Source: Syntrophaceae bacterium UBA5761 (GTDB lineage Bacteria > Desulfobacterota > Syntrophia > Syntrophales > UBA4778). Taken from it: 41,387 nucleotides of DNA. The first letter of the stretch is position 1. The number at the start of each line of letters is the position of its first letter. The stretch covers positions 23,245 through 64,631 of the forward strand of contig DIEZ01000087.1 of assembly GCA_002418885.1 (NCBI GenBank), in the 5' to 3' direction. The position numbers and the translations under genes were made by a program. Below are positions 1 through 8,440 of the stretch, piece after piece. Below the pieces are notes generated by a model. That model was not told the origin of the DNA, ran no database searches, and saw only the letters and a list, made by a program, of their open reading frames with translations.

Positions 1-2028
1 TGGCCGTGGCCGCGCACGACGATCGCCGACCTCGTGGACGTTCTCAAGTCTTACGGGGCGAAGGCCGTGGGGTTCGACATCGTTTTCGCCGAACCTGACC
101 GGTTTTCGAGCCTCGCGGATGTCCGGGAATTGGCCCGTGAGGTTGATAAGGCGGGAATAGGAAACCCCGAGATCACCCGAATACTGCGGGAGAAAGCTGC
201 ACGCGCTGACACGGACTCGGCCCTCGCGCAGTCGATCAGCAAGGCGGAAAACGTAACCCTCGGTTACTTCTTTCACATGGCCAAGAAAGAAGCGGCTCAT
301 CTGACGGAAGGGGAAATCGAGACCGGATGGGAGCTTGTGGCACCTTTCAAATATCAGATGGTACAGGTCCAGGGTAACCCCGACGAAGCCGTGCTTATCC
401 ATGCTTACGCCGCGGAGCCCAACGTGCGCGTGATCTCCGAAGCGGCCGACAGTGCGGGTTACTTCAACGTCCTGCCCGATTCGGACGGGTCTATTCGCTG
501 GGCGCCTATGGCGATCAAATTCAAGGACGATTTCTACCCTTCCCTTGACCTTGCCCTGGTCAACCAGTATCTCGATTATCCTATGATGGCTCTTTACTTG
601 GCCGAATTCGGGGTGGCGGGTGTTCAAGTTGGAGACATACCTATTTCCACCGACGAATCCGGGCGCATCTTGGTCAATTATCTCGGGCGGGCGAAAACCT
701 TTCCCCATTATTCTATCGCGGACATCCTGAAAGGCCGCCTTGAACCGGGACTGTTCAAAGACAAGATCGTGCTTGTAGGTGCAACGGCCGTGGGGATTTA
801 CGACCTGCGGGTAACGCCCTTCAGCGTTGCCTTTCCTGGGGTCGAGGTTCACGCCAACATCATCGACAACATCCTCCACCAGGACTTCATCCAGCGGCCC
901 GGCTGGGCGAGCTTGTTCGATATAGCGGCTATACTTGCGTTAGGTCTAGTCATTGGGGTTGGCGTTCCGAGACTAAGGGCCGTGGCGGGTGTCTTTCTCA
1001 CCCTTTTACTGCTTGCGACTTATATCACCTTGAACGGTTACATATTTTCCCGCCTGAATTTTTGGCTGAACCTCGTGTACCCTGTGGGTACGGTCCTGAC
1101 TGTTTATCTTGCCATCACGGTCTACAAGTACGTGACGGAGGAGAGGGAGAAGAAAAAAATCCGGGGCGCCTTCCAGTACTACCTCACGCCTTCCGTCATC
1201 AACGAGTTGCTGAAAGACCCCACGAAATTGAAGCTCGGCGGCGACAAAAAAAACCTGACCGTGCTTTTCTCGGACATCCGGGGGTTCACAACGATATCGG
1301 AACTCCTGCCGCCGGAAGAACTCGTGCAACTGCTCAACGAGTATCTCACCGCCATGACCAATATCGTCTTCAAGTATGACGGGTTGCTCGATAAATACAT
1401 GGGAGACGCCATCATGGCCGTTTACGGGGCGCCGATCGAGCAGCCGGACCACGCGGAGAGGGCCTGCAGGACCGCCCTCGAGATGCTGGAGGCCCTGGGG
1501 GTGCTGCACAAAAAATGGACGGAAGAGGGTAAGCCTGCGCTGCGCATCGGCGTCGGCATCAACAGCGGTGACATGGTCGTAGGCAACATGGGGTCGCAGA
1601 TGCGGTTCGATTATACGGTCATGGGGGACAATGTGAACCTGGGGTCGCGCCTCGAGGGGATAAACAAGGAATACGGCACCAGCATCGTGATCAGCGAATT
1701 TACTTACCATGAAGTCAAAGAAAAGCTCGTCTGCCGGGAGCTCGATTCGGTCCGGGTGAAGGGTAAGAACCTGCCGGTCAAGATCTACGAGCTTCTCGGG
1801 GACGGTGCGGACGCGGAAAGATGGGAGCCCCTGGTCGGCAGTTTCGAGTCTGCCCTGGAGAAGTACAGGGCTGGACTCTGGGATGAGGCGATCGAAGGGT
1901 TCAGAAAAGTGCTGGAGGTTCGACCCGGCGACGGCCCTTCGGAGCTCTACATCCAGAGATGTGCGGACCTCAAGGCCAATCCGCCGGAGGGTGTCTGGGA
2001 CGGTGTTTTCACGATGACGAAAAAGTGA
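1..2028 (+). CDS. CHASE2-domain class III adenylate/guanylate cyclase (5' end cut by window edge)
   Basis: Membrane-bound nucleotide cyclase predicted to make cAMP (or cGMP) in response to an extracytoplasmic signal. The reading frame is open from base 1 (WPWPRTTIADL...), which matches the interior of CHASE2 domains, so the true start lies outside the window; the GTG at 34 is not convincing. Order: CHASE2 sensor (to about residue 300), a run of about three hydrophobic helices (about residues 300-380), then a cyclase domain. The active site looks complete: FSDIRGF and DKYMGDAIMA carry the metal-binding aspartates, and GDNVNLGSRLEG carries the transition-state Asn and Arg. The C-terminal 60 residues (YRAGLWDEAIEGFRKVLEV) resemble a TPR helix pair. 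The stop is 6 bases before the alanine racemase start, suggesting co-transcription. Family assignment is firm; nucleotide specificity is inferred. Confidence 0.9.
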   Translation, partial: WPWPRTTIADLVDVLKSYGAKAVGFDIVFAEPDRFSSLADVRELAREVDKAGIGNPEITRILREKAARADTDSALAQSISKAENVTLGYFFHMAKKEAAHLTEGEIETGWELVAPFKYQMVQVQGNPDEAVLIHAYAAEPNVRVISEAADSAGYFNVLPDSDGSIRWAPMAIKFKDDFYPSLDLALVNQYLDYPMMALYLAEFGVAGVQVGDIPISTDESGRILVNYLGRAKTFPHYSIADILKGRLEPGLFKDKIVLVGATAVGIYDLRVTPFSVAFPGVEVHANIIDNILHQDFIQRPGWASLFDIAAILALGLVIGVGVPRLRAVAGVFLTLLLLATYITLNGYIFSRLNFWLNLVYPVGTVLTVYLAITVYKYVTEEREKKKIRGAFQYYLTPSVINELLKDPTKLKLGGDKKNLTVLFSDIRGFTTISELLPPEELVQLLNEYLTAMTNIVFKYDGLLDKYMGDAIMAVYGAPIEQPDHAERACRTALEMLEALGVLHKKWTEEGKPALRIGVGINSGDMVVGNMGSQMRFDYTVMGDNVNLGSRLEGINKEYGTSIVISEFTYHEVKEKLVCRELDSVRVKGKNLPVKIYELLGDGADAERWEPLVGSFESALEKYRAGLWDEAIEGFRKVLEVRPGDGPSELYIQRCADLKANPPEGVWDGVFTMTKK

Positions 2029-2034
2029 CAACGG

Positions 2035-3999
2035 ATGATGGCCGGTCAGGGAGAGCAGAGATACAGGAGTTGGGTTGAGGTCGACCTCGACAATTACCGG
2101 CACAACTGGGCGGAGGTCAGGCGCCTGGTCGGGCCGAACGTCCGGATACTTCAGGTTGTAAAGGCTGATGCCTACGGGCACGGGGCCATCGAGATATCTA
2201 ATGAGGCCATGAAGAACGGTGCGAGTTTCCTCGGCGTTGCGAACGCCGACGAGGGCGTCCAGCTCCGGGTGGGGGACATCAACTCCCCCATCGTCATCTT
2301 GAGCCCGGCTACGTATTCCGAGGTCAAGGAGATCATAAAGTACAACCTGACGCCCTCGGTCTCCGATGTCCATTTCGCCCGCGAACTGGAGCGGGGCCTC
2401 GAGAAGGCGGGCAAGAGACTGCCTGTACACATCGAGGTGGACACCGGGATGGGACGGGGAGGGACCATCTACAGTGAAGCCCTGCCAGTGATCCAAGAGG
2501 TGCTGGGATTCCCCCACATCAGTGTCGAAGGCATCTTCACCCACCTGTCGTCGAGCGAGGTCGAGGACGACGCCTACAATCAGATACAGTGGGAGCATTT
2601 CAGCCGATTGCTCAAGAGCCTGGAAGAGAAAGGCATCCGGATACCGATCCGCCATATGTCCAATAGTGGTGGTGTCCTCAATTTCCCCCGGTTCAACCTC
2701 GACATGGTGCGGCCAGGGATCATGACTTACGGCATCTACCCCGGGGAGAGCACTGTGTCGAAGGCGCATCTCGTCCCGGTCATGAGCTTCAAGACGAGCG
2801 TCGTCCTTCTCAAGGATTTTCCCGGGGGGTACGGTATCGGGTACGGCAGGACATACGTGACCGGAGGTCCTACCAGGATCGCCACGATTCCCGTGGGTTA
2901 CGGTGACGGCTACGGCGTCATCCTCTCCAATCAGGGCGAGGCCCTGGTTCGGGGAAAGCGGGCGCCGGTGGTCGGGCGCGTTTCGATGGATATGTGCACC
3001 CTCGACGTCAGCCATATCCCTGAATGTGAGGTCGGGGACGAGGTCGTTCTCCTGGGACGACAGGGAGAAGGATACATCTCGGCGAACGAGATAGCCGCCA
3101 AGGCGAAGTCCATCAGCTATGAGGTCATCTGTGCCCTGGGAAAGAGGGCGCCCCGCGTCTTCGTGAATCAGGGAAAGGCAGATTCCGTCGAGCCGCGCCT
3201 GAGGAGGATATTCATCCCCGATGAAGAAAAATCCATCGCCCGCATCGACGGTATGATCCGCCGTTGTTTTCAGGCAAAGACGAGGAGCGAGGAACTGGGA
3301 GACGCCATCTACTACGAGATGATTGAGACCCTCTTCGGGAAAGAGGATAGGCAGCTCGAGCTGCGGACGCATTTCAAGTACGATGTCCACGTGAAGGAGT
3401 TTTCCGACGAAGAAAAGACAGCCGACGGCAGTGTAGAGGATTACTTGAAAGTCGTGACCAACGTCGAGTACACCAAGACACTGAGAAACGACGTTTTTCT
3501 GATCGGTTGCGCGATGAACAACCGTCACCTTGCGGCCCTCTTTGCCGACCCGCGTTGCGAGTACCGTTGGCTCCTGAACGAGCAGAGCGCGACGTTCAAG
3601 GAGAGCGACTTCAAAGTCGAACGGGTGAGCGTTGACGGCGAAGGCATACCCATCATCCGCACGGAGAGGACCGACAGGGGCTTCGAAGTCTGGTGCGGCG
3701 GCGATTTCCTGAACCGCAAACTCGGCAGTCCCGTGAGGGTCAAGGTCGAGATCACGACAAAAAAGCTGAAGAGCAGCAATGTCTTCTCGGTCTTTCTCGT
3801 CTATCCGACGCGGGGTTTAGAGATTTCCTTCAATTATGCCGGCACGCGGATCGGGAACGTAAGGGATGTCAGCTTTTTCTCGGGAAGGCGCTCCGACCCC
3901 GAGGTTGTGAAAACGGAAGGTAAGTCGGTAAACATAAGGGTCGGGGACAGAGACTGGATCTTCCCCACGAGCGGCGTGATTTTTATCTGGGACCTGTAG
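2035..3999 (+). CDS. alr: Alanine racemase with a large uncharacterised C-terminal extension
   Basis: PLP enzyme interconverting L- and D-alanine, supplying D-Ala for peptidoglycan. The N-terminal part, residues 10 to about 380, is a full racemase: VVKADAYGHG holds the PLP lysine (K43), GYGIGYGRTY holds the catalytic tyrosine (Y270), and GRVSMDMC and GDEVVLLG are family motifs. Alr proteins normally end near here (360-390 residues). This one continues to 654 residues. The extension begins with a charged helical stretch (about 385-440) and moves into a beta-rich region ending in SGVIFIWDL. I do not recognise it as a named domain. There is no frameshift or internal stop, so it is a real fusion or accretion. 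ATG codons at 2035 and 2038 are both possible; the Shine-Dalgarno is weak, and coupling to the upstream cyclase is likely. Two ddl genes follow. Confidence 0.92.
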   Translation: MMAGQGEQRYRSWVEVDLDNYRHNWAEVRRLVGPNVRILQVVKADAYGHGAIEISNEAMKNGASFLGVANADEGVQLRVGDINSPIVILSPATYSEVKEIIKYNLTPSVSDVHFARELERGLEKAGKRLPVHIEVDTGMGRGGTIYSEALPVIQEVLGFPHISVEGIFTHLSSSEVEDDAYNQIQWEHFSRLLKSLEEKGIRIPIRHMSNSGGVLNFPRFNLDMVRPGIMTYGIYPGESTVSKAHLVPVMSFKTSVVLLKDFPGGYGIGYGRTYVTGGPTRIATIPVGYGDGYGVILSNQGEALVRGKRAPVVGRVSMDMCTLDVSHIPECEVGDEVVLLGRQGEGYISANEIAAKAKSISYEVICALGKRAPRVFVNQGKADSVEPRLRRIFIPDEEKSIARIDGMIRRCFQAKTRSEELGDAIYYEMIETLFGKEDRQLELRTHFKYDVHVKEFSDEEKTADGSVEDYLKVVTNVEYTKTLRNDVFLIGCAMNNRHLAALFADPRCEYRWLLNEQSATFKESDFKVERVSVDGEGIPIIRTERTDRGFEVWCGGDFLNRKLGSPVRVKVEITTKKLKSSNVFSVFLVYPTRGLEISFNYAGTRIGNVRDVSFFSGRRSDPEVVKTEGKSVNIRVGDRDWIFPTSGVIFIWDL

Positions 4000-4022
4000 G
4001 GCGGAGGTAAGGCAAAAGGCAG

Positions 4023-5081
4023 ATGGAAAAGCTGCGTGTTGGTATCATCTTCGGCGGCATGTCTTCGGAAAAGGAGGTGTCGCTCAACAGCGGAAGGAAT
4101 GTTTACGACAACATGGACCGGGAGCTGTACGAGCCCGTGCCGATTTTTATGGATTCGGGTGGCCTGCTCTGGGAATTGCCATGGCAGCTGATATCCCAGA
4201 ATACGACTACGGACGTCAGCGAGCGACTCGCGGAGGAGGCCCGGCGTGTTGCTTACGAGGAGCTTAAAGAAAAAATAGATTTCGCCTTCATTTCTCTGCA
4301 TGGCAAATACGGGGACGACGGCTGCATCCAGGGGCTGATGGAGTTGCTCTGCATTCCTTACACCGGGCCGGGTGTCCTGGCCTCAGCCCTCGGCATGGAC
4401 AAACACCTGCAGCAAAAGGTCCTCGAAGCCGAGGGGCTTGCCGTTCCCCGGAGCGTCGTCATCCATGAAAGAGATTGGGGTGCGAGGCGGGAAGACGTGA
4501 AAAAGGAGGTTGTCGATGCCTTTGGGTTCCCCCTTGTGACGAAACCCTTACGCGAGGGGTCGAGCGTAGGTGTCAAGATCAACCGAAGCCTGGAGGACTT
4601 GGAGTGCGGCGTCACGGAGGCCTTCCGTTGGGACAATTCTATCCTTATAGAAGAATTCTTAGAGGGCATAGAATTTTCTTCTATCGTCTTGGATGGGGAC
4701 GACGGAGAGCCGGTAGCGCTCGGGTTGACGGAGATCCACCCCCAGAGTGAATTCTACACCTATGACGACAAGTACATGCCCGGGCGTTGCCGCAAGTTCA
4801 CCCCGCCTAAGAACATCTCCCGCGAGGATTCACAGAGAATAAAGGCCGAGGTCTTGCGGGCATACAAAGCCCTCCGTTTCCGGTGTTACGGACGGATCGA
4901 CGGTTTTTTCTTGAGGGACGGGCGCGTTCTTGTGACGGACCCCAATTCGTCTTCGGGTATGGCCCCTTCTTCGTTCTTTTTCGAGCAGGCCGCAGAGGTG
5001 GGGATGCTTCCCTCGATGATCATCACCAGATTGATCGAAATCGCCCTCCGGGTTCACCGGGATAAGAAGGGGCCCTTGTGA
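4023..5081 (+). CDS. ddl: D-alanine--D-alanine ligase, first copy
   Basis: ATP-grasp ligase joining two D-Ala for use by MurF. 352 residues, somewhat longer than E. coli DdlB (306). The substrate triad of DdlB (Glu15, Ser150, Tyr216) is kept: E16 in SSEKEVSLNSG, S180 in REGSSVGV, Y251 in DDKYMPG. One metal ligand differs: the DdlB Glu270-x-Asn272 pair reads D306-P-N308, a conservative Glu-to-Asp change. It lies 23 bases after alr and 49 bases before a second full-length ddl paralogue, so the D-Ala branch is clustered. By sequence it is the more canonical of the two and the likelier housekeeping enzyme. Confidence 0.92.
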   Translation: MEKLRVGIIFGGMSSEKEVSLNSGRNVYDNMDRELYEPVPIFMDSGGLLWELPWQLISQNTTTDVSERLAEEARRVAYEELKEKIDFAFISLHGKYGDDGCIQGLMELLCIPYTGPGVLASALGMDKHLQQKVLEAEGLAVPRSVVIHERDWGARREDVKKEVVDAFGFPLVTKPLREGSSVGVKINRSLEDLECGVTEAFRWDNSILIEEFLEGIEFSSIVLDGDDGEPVALGLTEIHPQSEFYTYDDKYMPGRCRKFTPPKNISREDSQRIKAEVLRAYKALRFRCYGRIDGFFLRDGRVLVTDPNSSSGMAPSSFFFEQAAEVGMLPSMIITRLIEIALRVHRDKKGPL

Positions 5082-5130
5082 AAGGATGCGACCCGGTCAA
5101 TCTCTTTGAAGATAAAAGGAGCAAAGTTCC

Positions 5131-6198
5131 ATGGAGGATAGAGGAGACAAGAAACTCCGAGTGGGGGTAATCATGGGGGGGATGTCTTCGGAAAAGGAAG
5201 TATCCCTCGAAAGCGGAAGGAATATCTTCGCCAAGATGGACCGGAAAAAGTATGACCCCGTTCCCATCTTCATGGACAGCCGGGGGGGGCTCTGGGAAAT
5301 ACCGGTGAAGTTCGTGATGCGCAACAGCACCCGGGATGTGGAGACGGACCTGGAAGAAGAAGCGACCCCGATTGCCTATGAAGGACTGAAGTCCCGGGTC
5401 GACCTTGTTTACATCGGCCTCCACGGGAAATACGGTGAAGACGGTTGCCTCCAGGGTCTCTTGGAGCTCCTGGGGATCCGCTACACGGGATCGGGCGTCC
5501 TCGGTTCCGCGTTGGGCATGGATAAATACGTTTGCAGACGCCTCTTCGCTGCGAGCGGGATCGACGTTCCCAGGACGGTCTCCGTGGACCGGCGGGCCTG
5601 GGATTCGGGCGACAAAGAAGCGCTCCTCGACCGTCTGGCAAAGGAGATCGGGTTCCCCTGCGTAATCAAGCCGACTCGCGAGGGATGCAGTACCGCCGTG
5701 AAGAAGGTCGTGTCGGAGGAAGGGGTCCCGGAGGCGCTCAACGGCGCCTTTCAGCGGGACAACACAGCGCTCGTGGAGGAATTCATCGAGGGGATGGAAG
5801 TGACCTGCGGCGTTCTCGGCAACGACGACCCGTTCGCGCTGACGCCTTCGGAGACCATCCCCACGCAGGACATCCTTTCTCTGGAAGACAAATTTCTCTA
5901 TGGGCAGGGAGAGAACAAGACGCCGGCCCGGGTTGGTGAAGATGTTCTGAAAAACATTCAAGAGGTGGCGGTTCGGGCGTACAGGACCCTCGGGCTCAAG
6001 GGCTATGCCCGGATCGACATGTTTCTCCGCAAAGACGGGCGGGTGACGGTGCTCGAGCCGAACACCCTTCCCGGTATGACCCCATCCACCGTTCTCTTTC
6101 ACCAGGCCGCGGCATCGGGGATCGATCAAGCTCGACTCATCGATATGGTCATCGGTTATGCCCTCGAAGCACATGCCGCCAAACGGGGGCCCTTATAG
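5131..6198 (+). CDS. ddl: Ddl paralogue, second copy, with D-Ala-D-Lac-type active-site residue
   Basis: 355-residue ATP-grasp ligase homologous to the preceding gene along its whole length, including closing residues (KKGPL against KRGPL), so a tandem duplication is likely. Catalytic Glu (E21, equal to DdlB Glu15) and the metal pair LEPNTLPGMT are intact. Two substrate-loop positions differ: C186 in REGCSTAV replaces Ser150, and F255 in LEDKFLYG replaces Tyr216 of the omega loop. Tyr-to-Phe at this site distinguishes D-Ala-D-Ala from D-Ala-D-lactate ligases in Leuconostoc and lactobacilli and changes DdlB specificity. The omega-loop tyrosines before it (YTYDDKY in copy 1) are also lost (LSLEDKF). 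The enzyme may therefore use another second substrate; that part is inference. The start ATG has AAGGAG 9 bases upstream. Confidence 0.9.
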   Translation: MEDRGDKKLRVGVIMGGMSSEKEVSLESGRNIFAKMDRKKYDPVPIFMDSRGGLWEIPVKFVMRNSTRDVETDLEEEATPIAYEGLKSRVDLVYIGLHGKYGEDGCLQGLLELLGIRYTGSGVLGSALGMDKYVCRRLFAASGIDVPRTVSVDRRAWDSGDKEALLDRLAKEIGFPCVIKPTREGCSTAVKKVVSEEGVPEALNGAFQRDNTALVEEFIEGMEVTCGVLGNDDPFALTPSETIPTQDILSLEDKFLYGQGENKTPARVGEDVLKNIQEVAVRAYRTLGLKGYARIDMFLRKDGRVTVLEPNTLPGMTPSTVLFHQAAASGIDQARLIDMVIGYALEAHAAKRGPL

Positions 6199-6256
6199 GT
6201 CAACAAGGACGCCTTCTGAACTCTCATGCCATACCCATGCGAAGCAGAGAGAGATT

Positions 6257-6285
6257 TTGATTTTGCGTTGAAGGTGTGGTATGGG
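6257..6285 (+). promoter_or_regulatory. Candidate promoter for the mla operon
   Basis: In the 132-base gap between ddl and mlaE, TTGATT (6257-6262) and TATGGG (6280-6285) are separated by 17 bases, a plausible but weak sigma70-like pair. The same TATGG core occurs in the mraZ promoter. No terminator was seen after the second ddl, so read-through is possible. Confidence 0.3.
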
Positions 6286-6330
6286 TCGTACACTACGGTT
6301 TGATTCCTGCGTTGAGAACGGGATTCAAAG

Positions 6331-7173
6331 ATGAGCGTGACAGAAAAAGACGGCTATTCAGATGATAAGATTATAGATCGAGGTAGTTTGCCGACCCGGC
6401 CTTTCGCAGCTATAGGCAGGAAAACCATAAACTGGGTCAACACCCTCGGCGCGGCGGCGATCTTCCTCGCCCTTGCGGTCTTGATGATCTTTCGGCCCAA
6501 GCAGTGGACGAAGGTCGTCGAGCAGATATATTACATCGGGGCGCGGTCCACGACGATCATCATACTGGTCGCGTTGTTTACCGGTATGGTCTTAGGCCTG
6601 CAATCGTACCATGCCTTGGCACAGTTTGGGACAGTAGGTGCGGTCGGCACCCTGGTCGCGCTTTCGTTGATCCGGGAGCTGGGCCCGGTCCTCACGGCGA
6701 TCATGATCACGGCCCGGGCGGGCTCCGCCATCACGGCGGAAATCGGAATCCAGCGCATCTCCGAGCAGATCGACGCCCTGGACACGATGCGCATAGATCC
6801 GCTCCGGTACCTGATCAGTCCGAGGATAGCCGCTTCCATCGTCAGCTTCCCCTTGCTGACGGCGCTGTTCGACCTGGTCGGGATCGTCGGAGGTTTCATC
6901 TCAGGGGTCGTTCTTATGGGAGCGAATGCCGGTACGTATTTTTATCGTGTTCAAGCCAGCGTCGACATGAAGGATGTCACCGACGGTTTCATCAAAGCAG
7001 TAGTGTTTGCCGTTATCGTGGCGACCGTTTGCTGCTTCCAGGGATATTTCGTCCACATGCGCACGGACAGCCGCGGGGCCAAGTCGGTCGGGCTTTCAAC
7101 AACCTCCGCTGTCGTTACTTCCTGCGTGTTGATCCTGGTGGCGGATTATGTAGTTACTTCTCTTTTGATTTAG
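6331..7173 (+). CDS. mlaE: MlaE-type ABC permease
   Basis: Inner-membrane permease of the Mla phospholipid transport system (MlaFEDB type), moving glycerophospholipids between the inner membrane and periplasmic carriers to preserve outer-membrane asymmetry. 280 residues: a polar N-terminal tail of about 35 residues, then the typical core with hydrophobic segments around TTIIILVALFTGMVLGL, the conserved SLIRELGPVLTAIMITARAG loop, and three further membrane segments to the C-terminus. First gene of the run mlaE-F-D-C-(gap)-A; the stop is 16 bases before mlaF. No mlaB (STAS) gene is seen nearby. Assignment is firm from the permease core and the gene order. Confidence 0.95.
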   Translation: MSVTEKDGYSDDKIIDRGSLPTRPFAAIGRKTINWVNTLGAAAIFLALAVLMIFRPKQWTKVVEQIYYIGARSTTIIILVALFTGMVLGLQSYHALAQFGTVGAVGTLVALSLIRELGPVLTAIMITARAGSAITAEIGIQRISEQIDALDTMRIDPLRYLISPRIAASIVSFPLLTALFDLVGIVGGFISGVVLMGANAGTYFYRVQASVDMKDVTDGFIKAVVFAVIVATVCCFQGYFVHMRTDSRGAKSVGLSTTSAVVTSCVLILVADYVVTSLLI

Positions 7174-7189
7174 GCGATGGCCCGGACTG

Positions 7190-8440
7190 ATGGCTACTCC
7201 GTTGATCGAATTCAAGAATGTGACGAAGCGTTTCGGACAGTTGACCGTCCTCGACCGGGTGAACGCGAAGATTTACGAGGGCGAAATCACGACCATCATC
7301 GGCCTCAGCGGGTCCGGTAAGAGTGTGTTCCTCAAGCACATCATCGGGCTGCTCAAACCGGAGGATGGCTCTGTTCTCTTCCGGGGGAAACCGCTCGACG
7401 AAATGAAAAAGAATGAGCGGGAAGCCAGTCTTGCGCAGATCAGTTATATGTTCCAGGACAACGCCCTTTTCGATTCCATGACGGTCTATGACAACGTCGC
7501 CCTGCCGCTGCGGGAGACGACTAACCTGGGTAAAGCGGAGATCGACCGCAGGGTGATGACGAGGATCGAGCAGATGGAGCTCGGCGACGCGGCCTTCAAG
7601 TACCCTTCGGAGCTGTCGGGGGGGATGCAGAAGCGTGCCGCCCTCGCGCGGGCCTTGGTCACGGATCCCCGTATCGTGCTTTTCGATGAGCCCACAACCG
7701 GTCAGGACCCCGTCAGGGAAAACGCAATCCTGAGCATGGTTGCCGAGAACCGGAAAAAATTCGACTTCACGGCGGTACTGGTAAGTCATGCGATTCCCGA
7801 GGTGTACTTCATCTCCAACCGTATACTCGCCCTCTACGACCGCAAGATCGTGTTTCAAGGCCCTCCGGAGGAATTTGAAAGTTTCGACCACTCCTTAAAG
7901 GAGGAGATACGCCGTAGTCTGGAAGAGCTTCAGGGGAAGCTTTCGGGGCTTTATGCGAAGCGGCAGTTCAAGGTCCGATATCACACCGAGCTGAAAAGCG
8001 GGACGTTCCAGGAGACTTACGCCGTACTGGTCTTCGCTATGAAGGACATTGACGTGCTCGCATCCGGCCTTGGTCATGATGCGGTGCATAAGGCCATAGA
8101 CAGCATGAGCTCCTTTATCGACAGTTATTTCAGCGCCGTCGGCGGCTTTTCCGCTCGTCTCGGTTTGGATGAATTCGTCACGGTGCTTCCCTATTCGGAT
8201 GTGAAGGAGGCCGAGGCCATACTGAAGGGCTTCGCCGATGATTTTCAGGAACGGGGTATCCGGGACATCTTATCCGGGAAATTGGAGAAAGTCGCTGCGG
8301 AGATGTGTTTAGAGTTCATCGTCTTCGCCGGAATAGCCGAGGGCAGACCCATCGAAGGGATAGACGACATCATAGAGTCTGCGAAGAAAGAGCAAAGAGA
8401 AATATGCCGGCTTCGCTGCCGTGCGACAGGGGTGGTTTGA
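7190..8440 (+). CDS. mlaF: MlaF-type ABC ATPase fused to a degenerate GGDEF-like domain
   Basis: ATPase that powers the MlaE permease. Residues 1-245 are a standard ABC domain: Walker A GLSGSGKS, Q-loop MFQDNALFDS, signature LSGGMQKRAALARAL, Walker B IVLFDEPTTGQDP, H-loop LVSHAIPE. MlaF proteins are usually near 250-270 residues; this one is 416. The remaining 170 residues resemble a diguanylate-cyclase fold: a YAVLVFAMKDID strand where GGDEF proteins have their lDiD strand, GLGHDAVHKAIDSMSSFI as the following helix, RLGLDEFVTVLP (323-334) at the RxGGDEF position, and FAGIAEGRPIEGIDDII near the end. The signature GGDEF reads GLDEF, so it is probably not catalytic. The stop overlaps the mlaD start (TGATG). 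The ABC part is certain; the GGDEF-like reading is by eye. Confidence 0.93.
   Translation: MATPLIEFKNVTKRFGQLTVLDRVNAKIYEGEITTIIGLSGSGKSVFLKHIIGLLKPEDGSVLFRGKPLDEMKKNEREASLAQISYMFQDNALFDSMTVYDNVALPLRETTNLGKAEIDRRVMTRIEQMELGDAAFKYPSELSGGMQKRAALARALVTDPRIVLFDEPTTGQDPVRENAILSMVAENRKKFDFTAVLVSHAIPEVYFISNRILALYDRKIVFQGPPEEFESFDHSLKEEIRRSLEELQGKLSGLYAKRQFKVRYHTELKSGTFQETYAVLVFAMKDIDVLASGLGHDAVHKAIDSMSSFIDSYFSAVGGFSARLGLDEFVTVLPYSDVKEAEAILKGFADDFQERGIRDILSGKLEKVAAEMCLEFIVFAGIAEGRPIEGIDDIIESAKKEQREICRLRCRATGVV

Noticed and set aside
1006..3528. 840-codon open frame on the minus strand opposite the cyclase and alr
   Set aside because: The opposite strand encodes two clearly conserved enzymes with intact motifs; the antisense frame gives a His/Arg/Asp-rich product without any recognisable domain, as expected for a GC-rich shadow frame.
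5023..6174. 383-codon minus-strand frame opposite the second ddl
   Set aside because: Shadow of ddl; no motif, no ribosome-binding site, and the coding-strand product is conserved along its full length.
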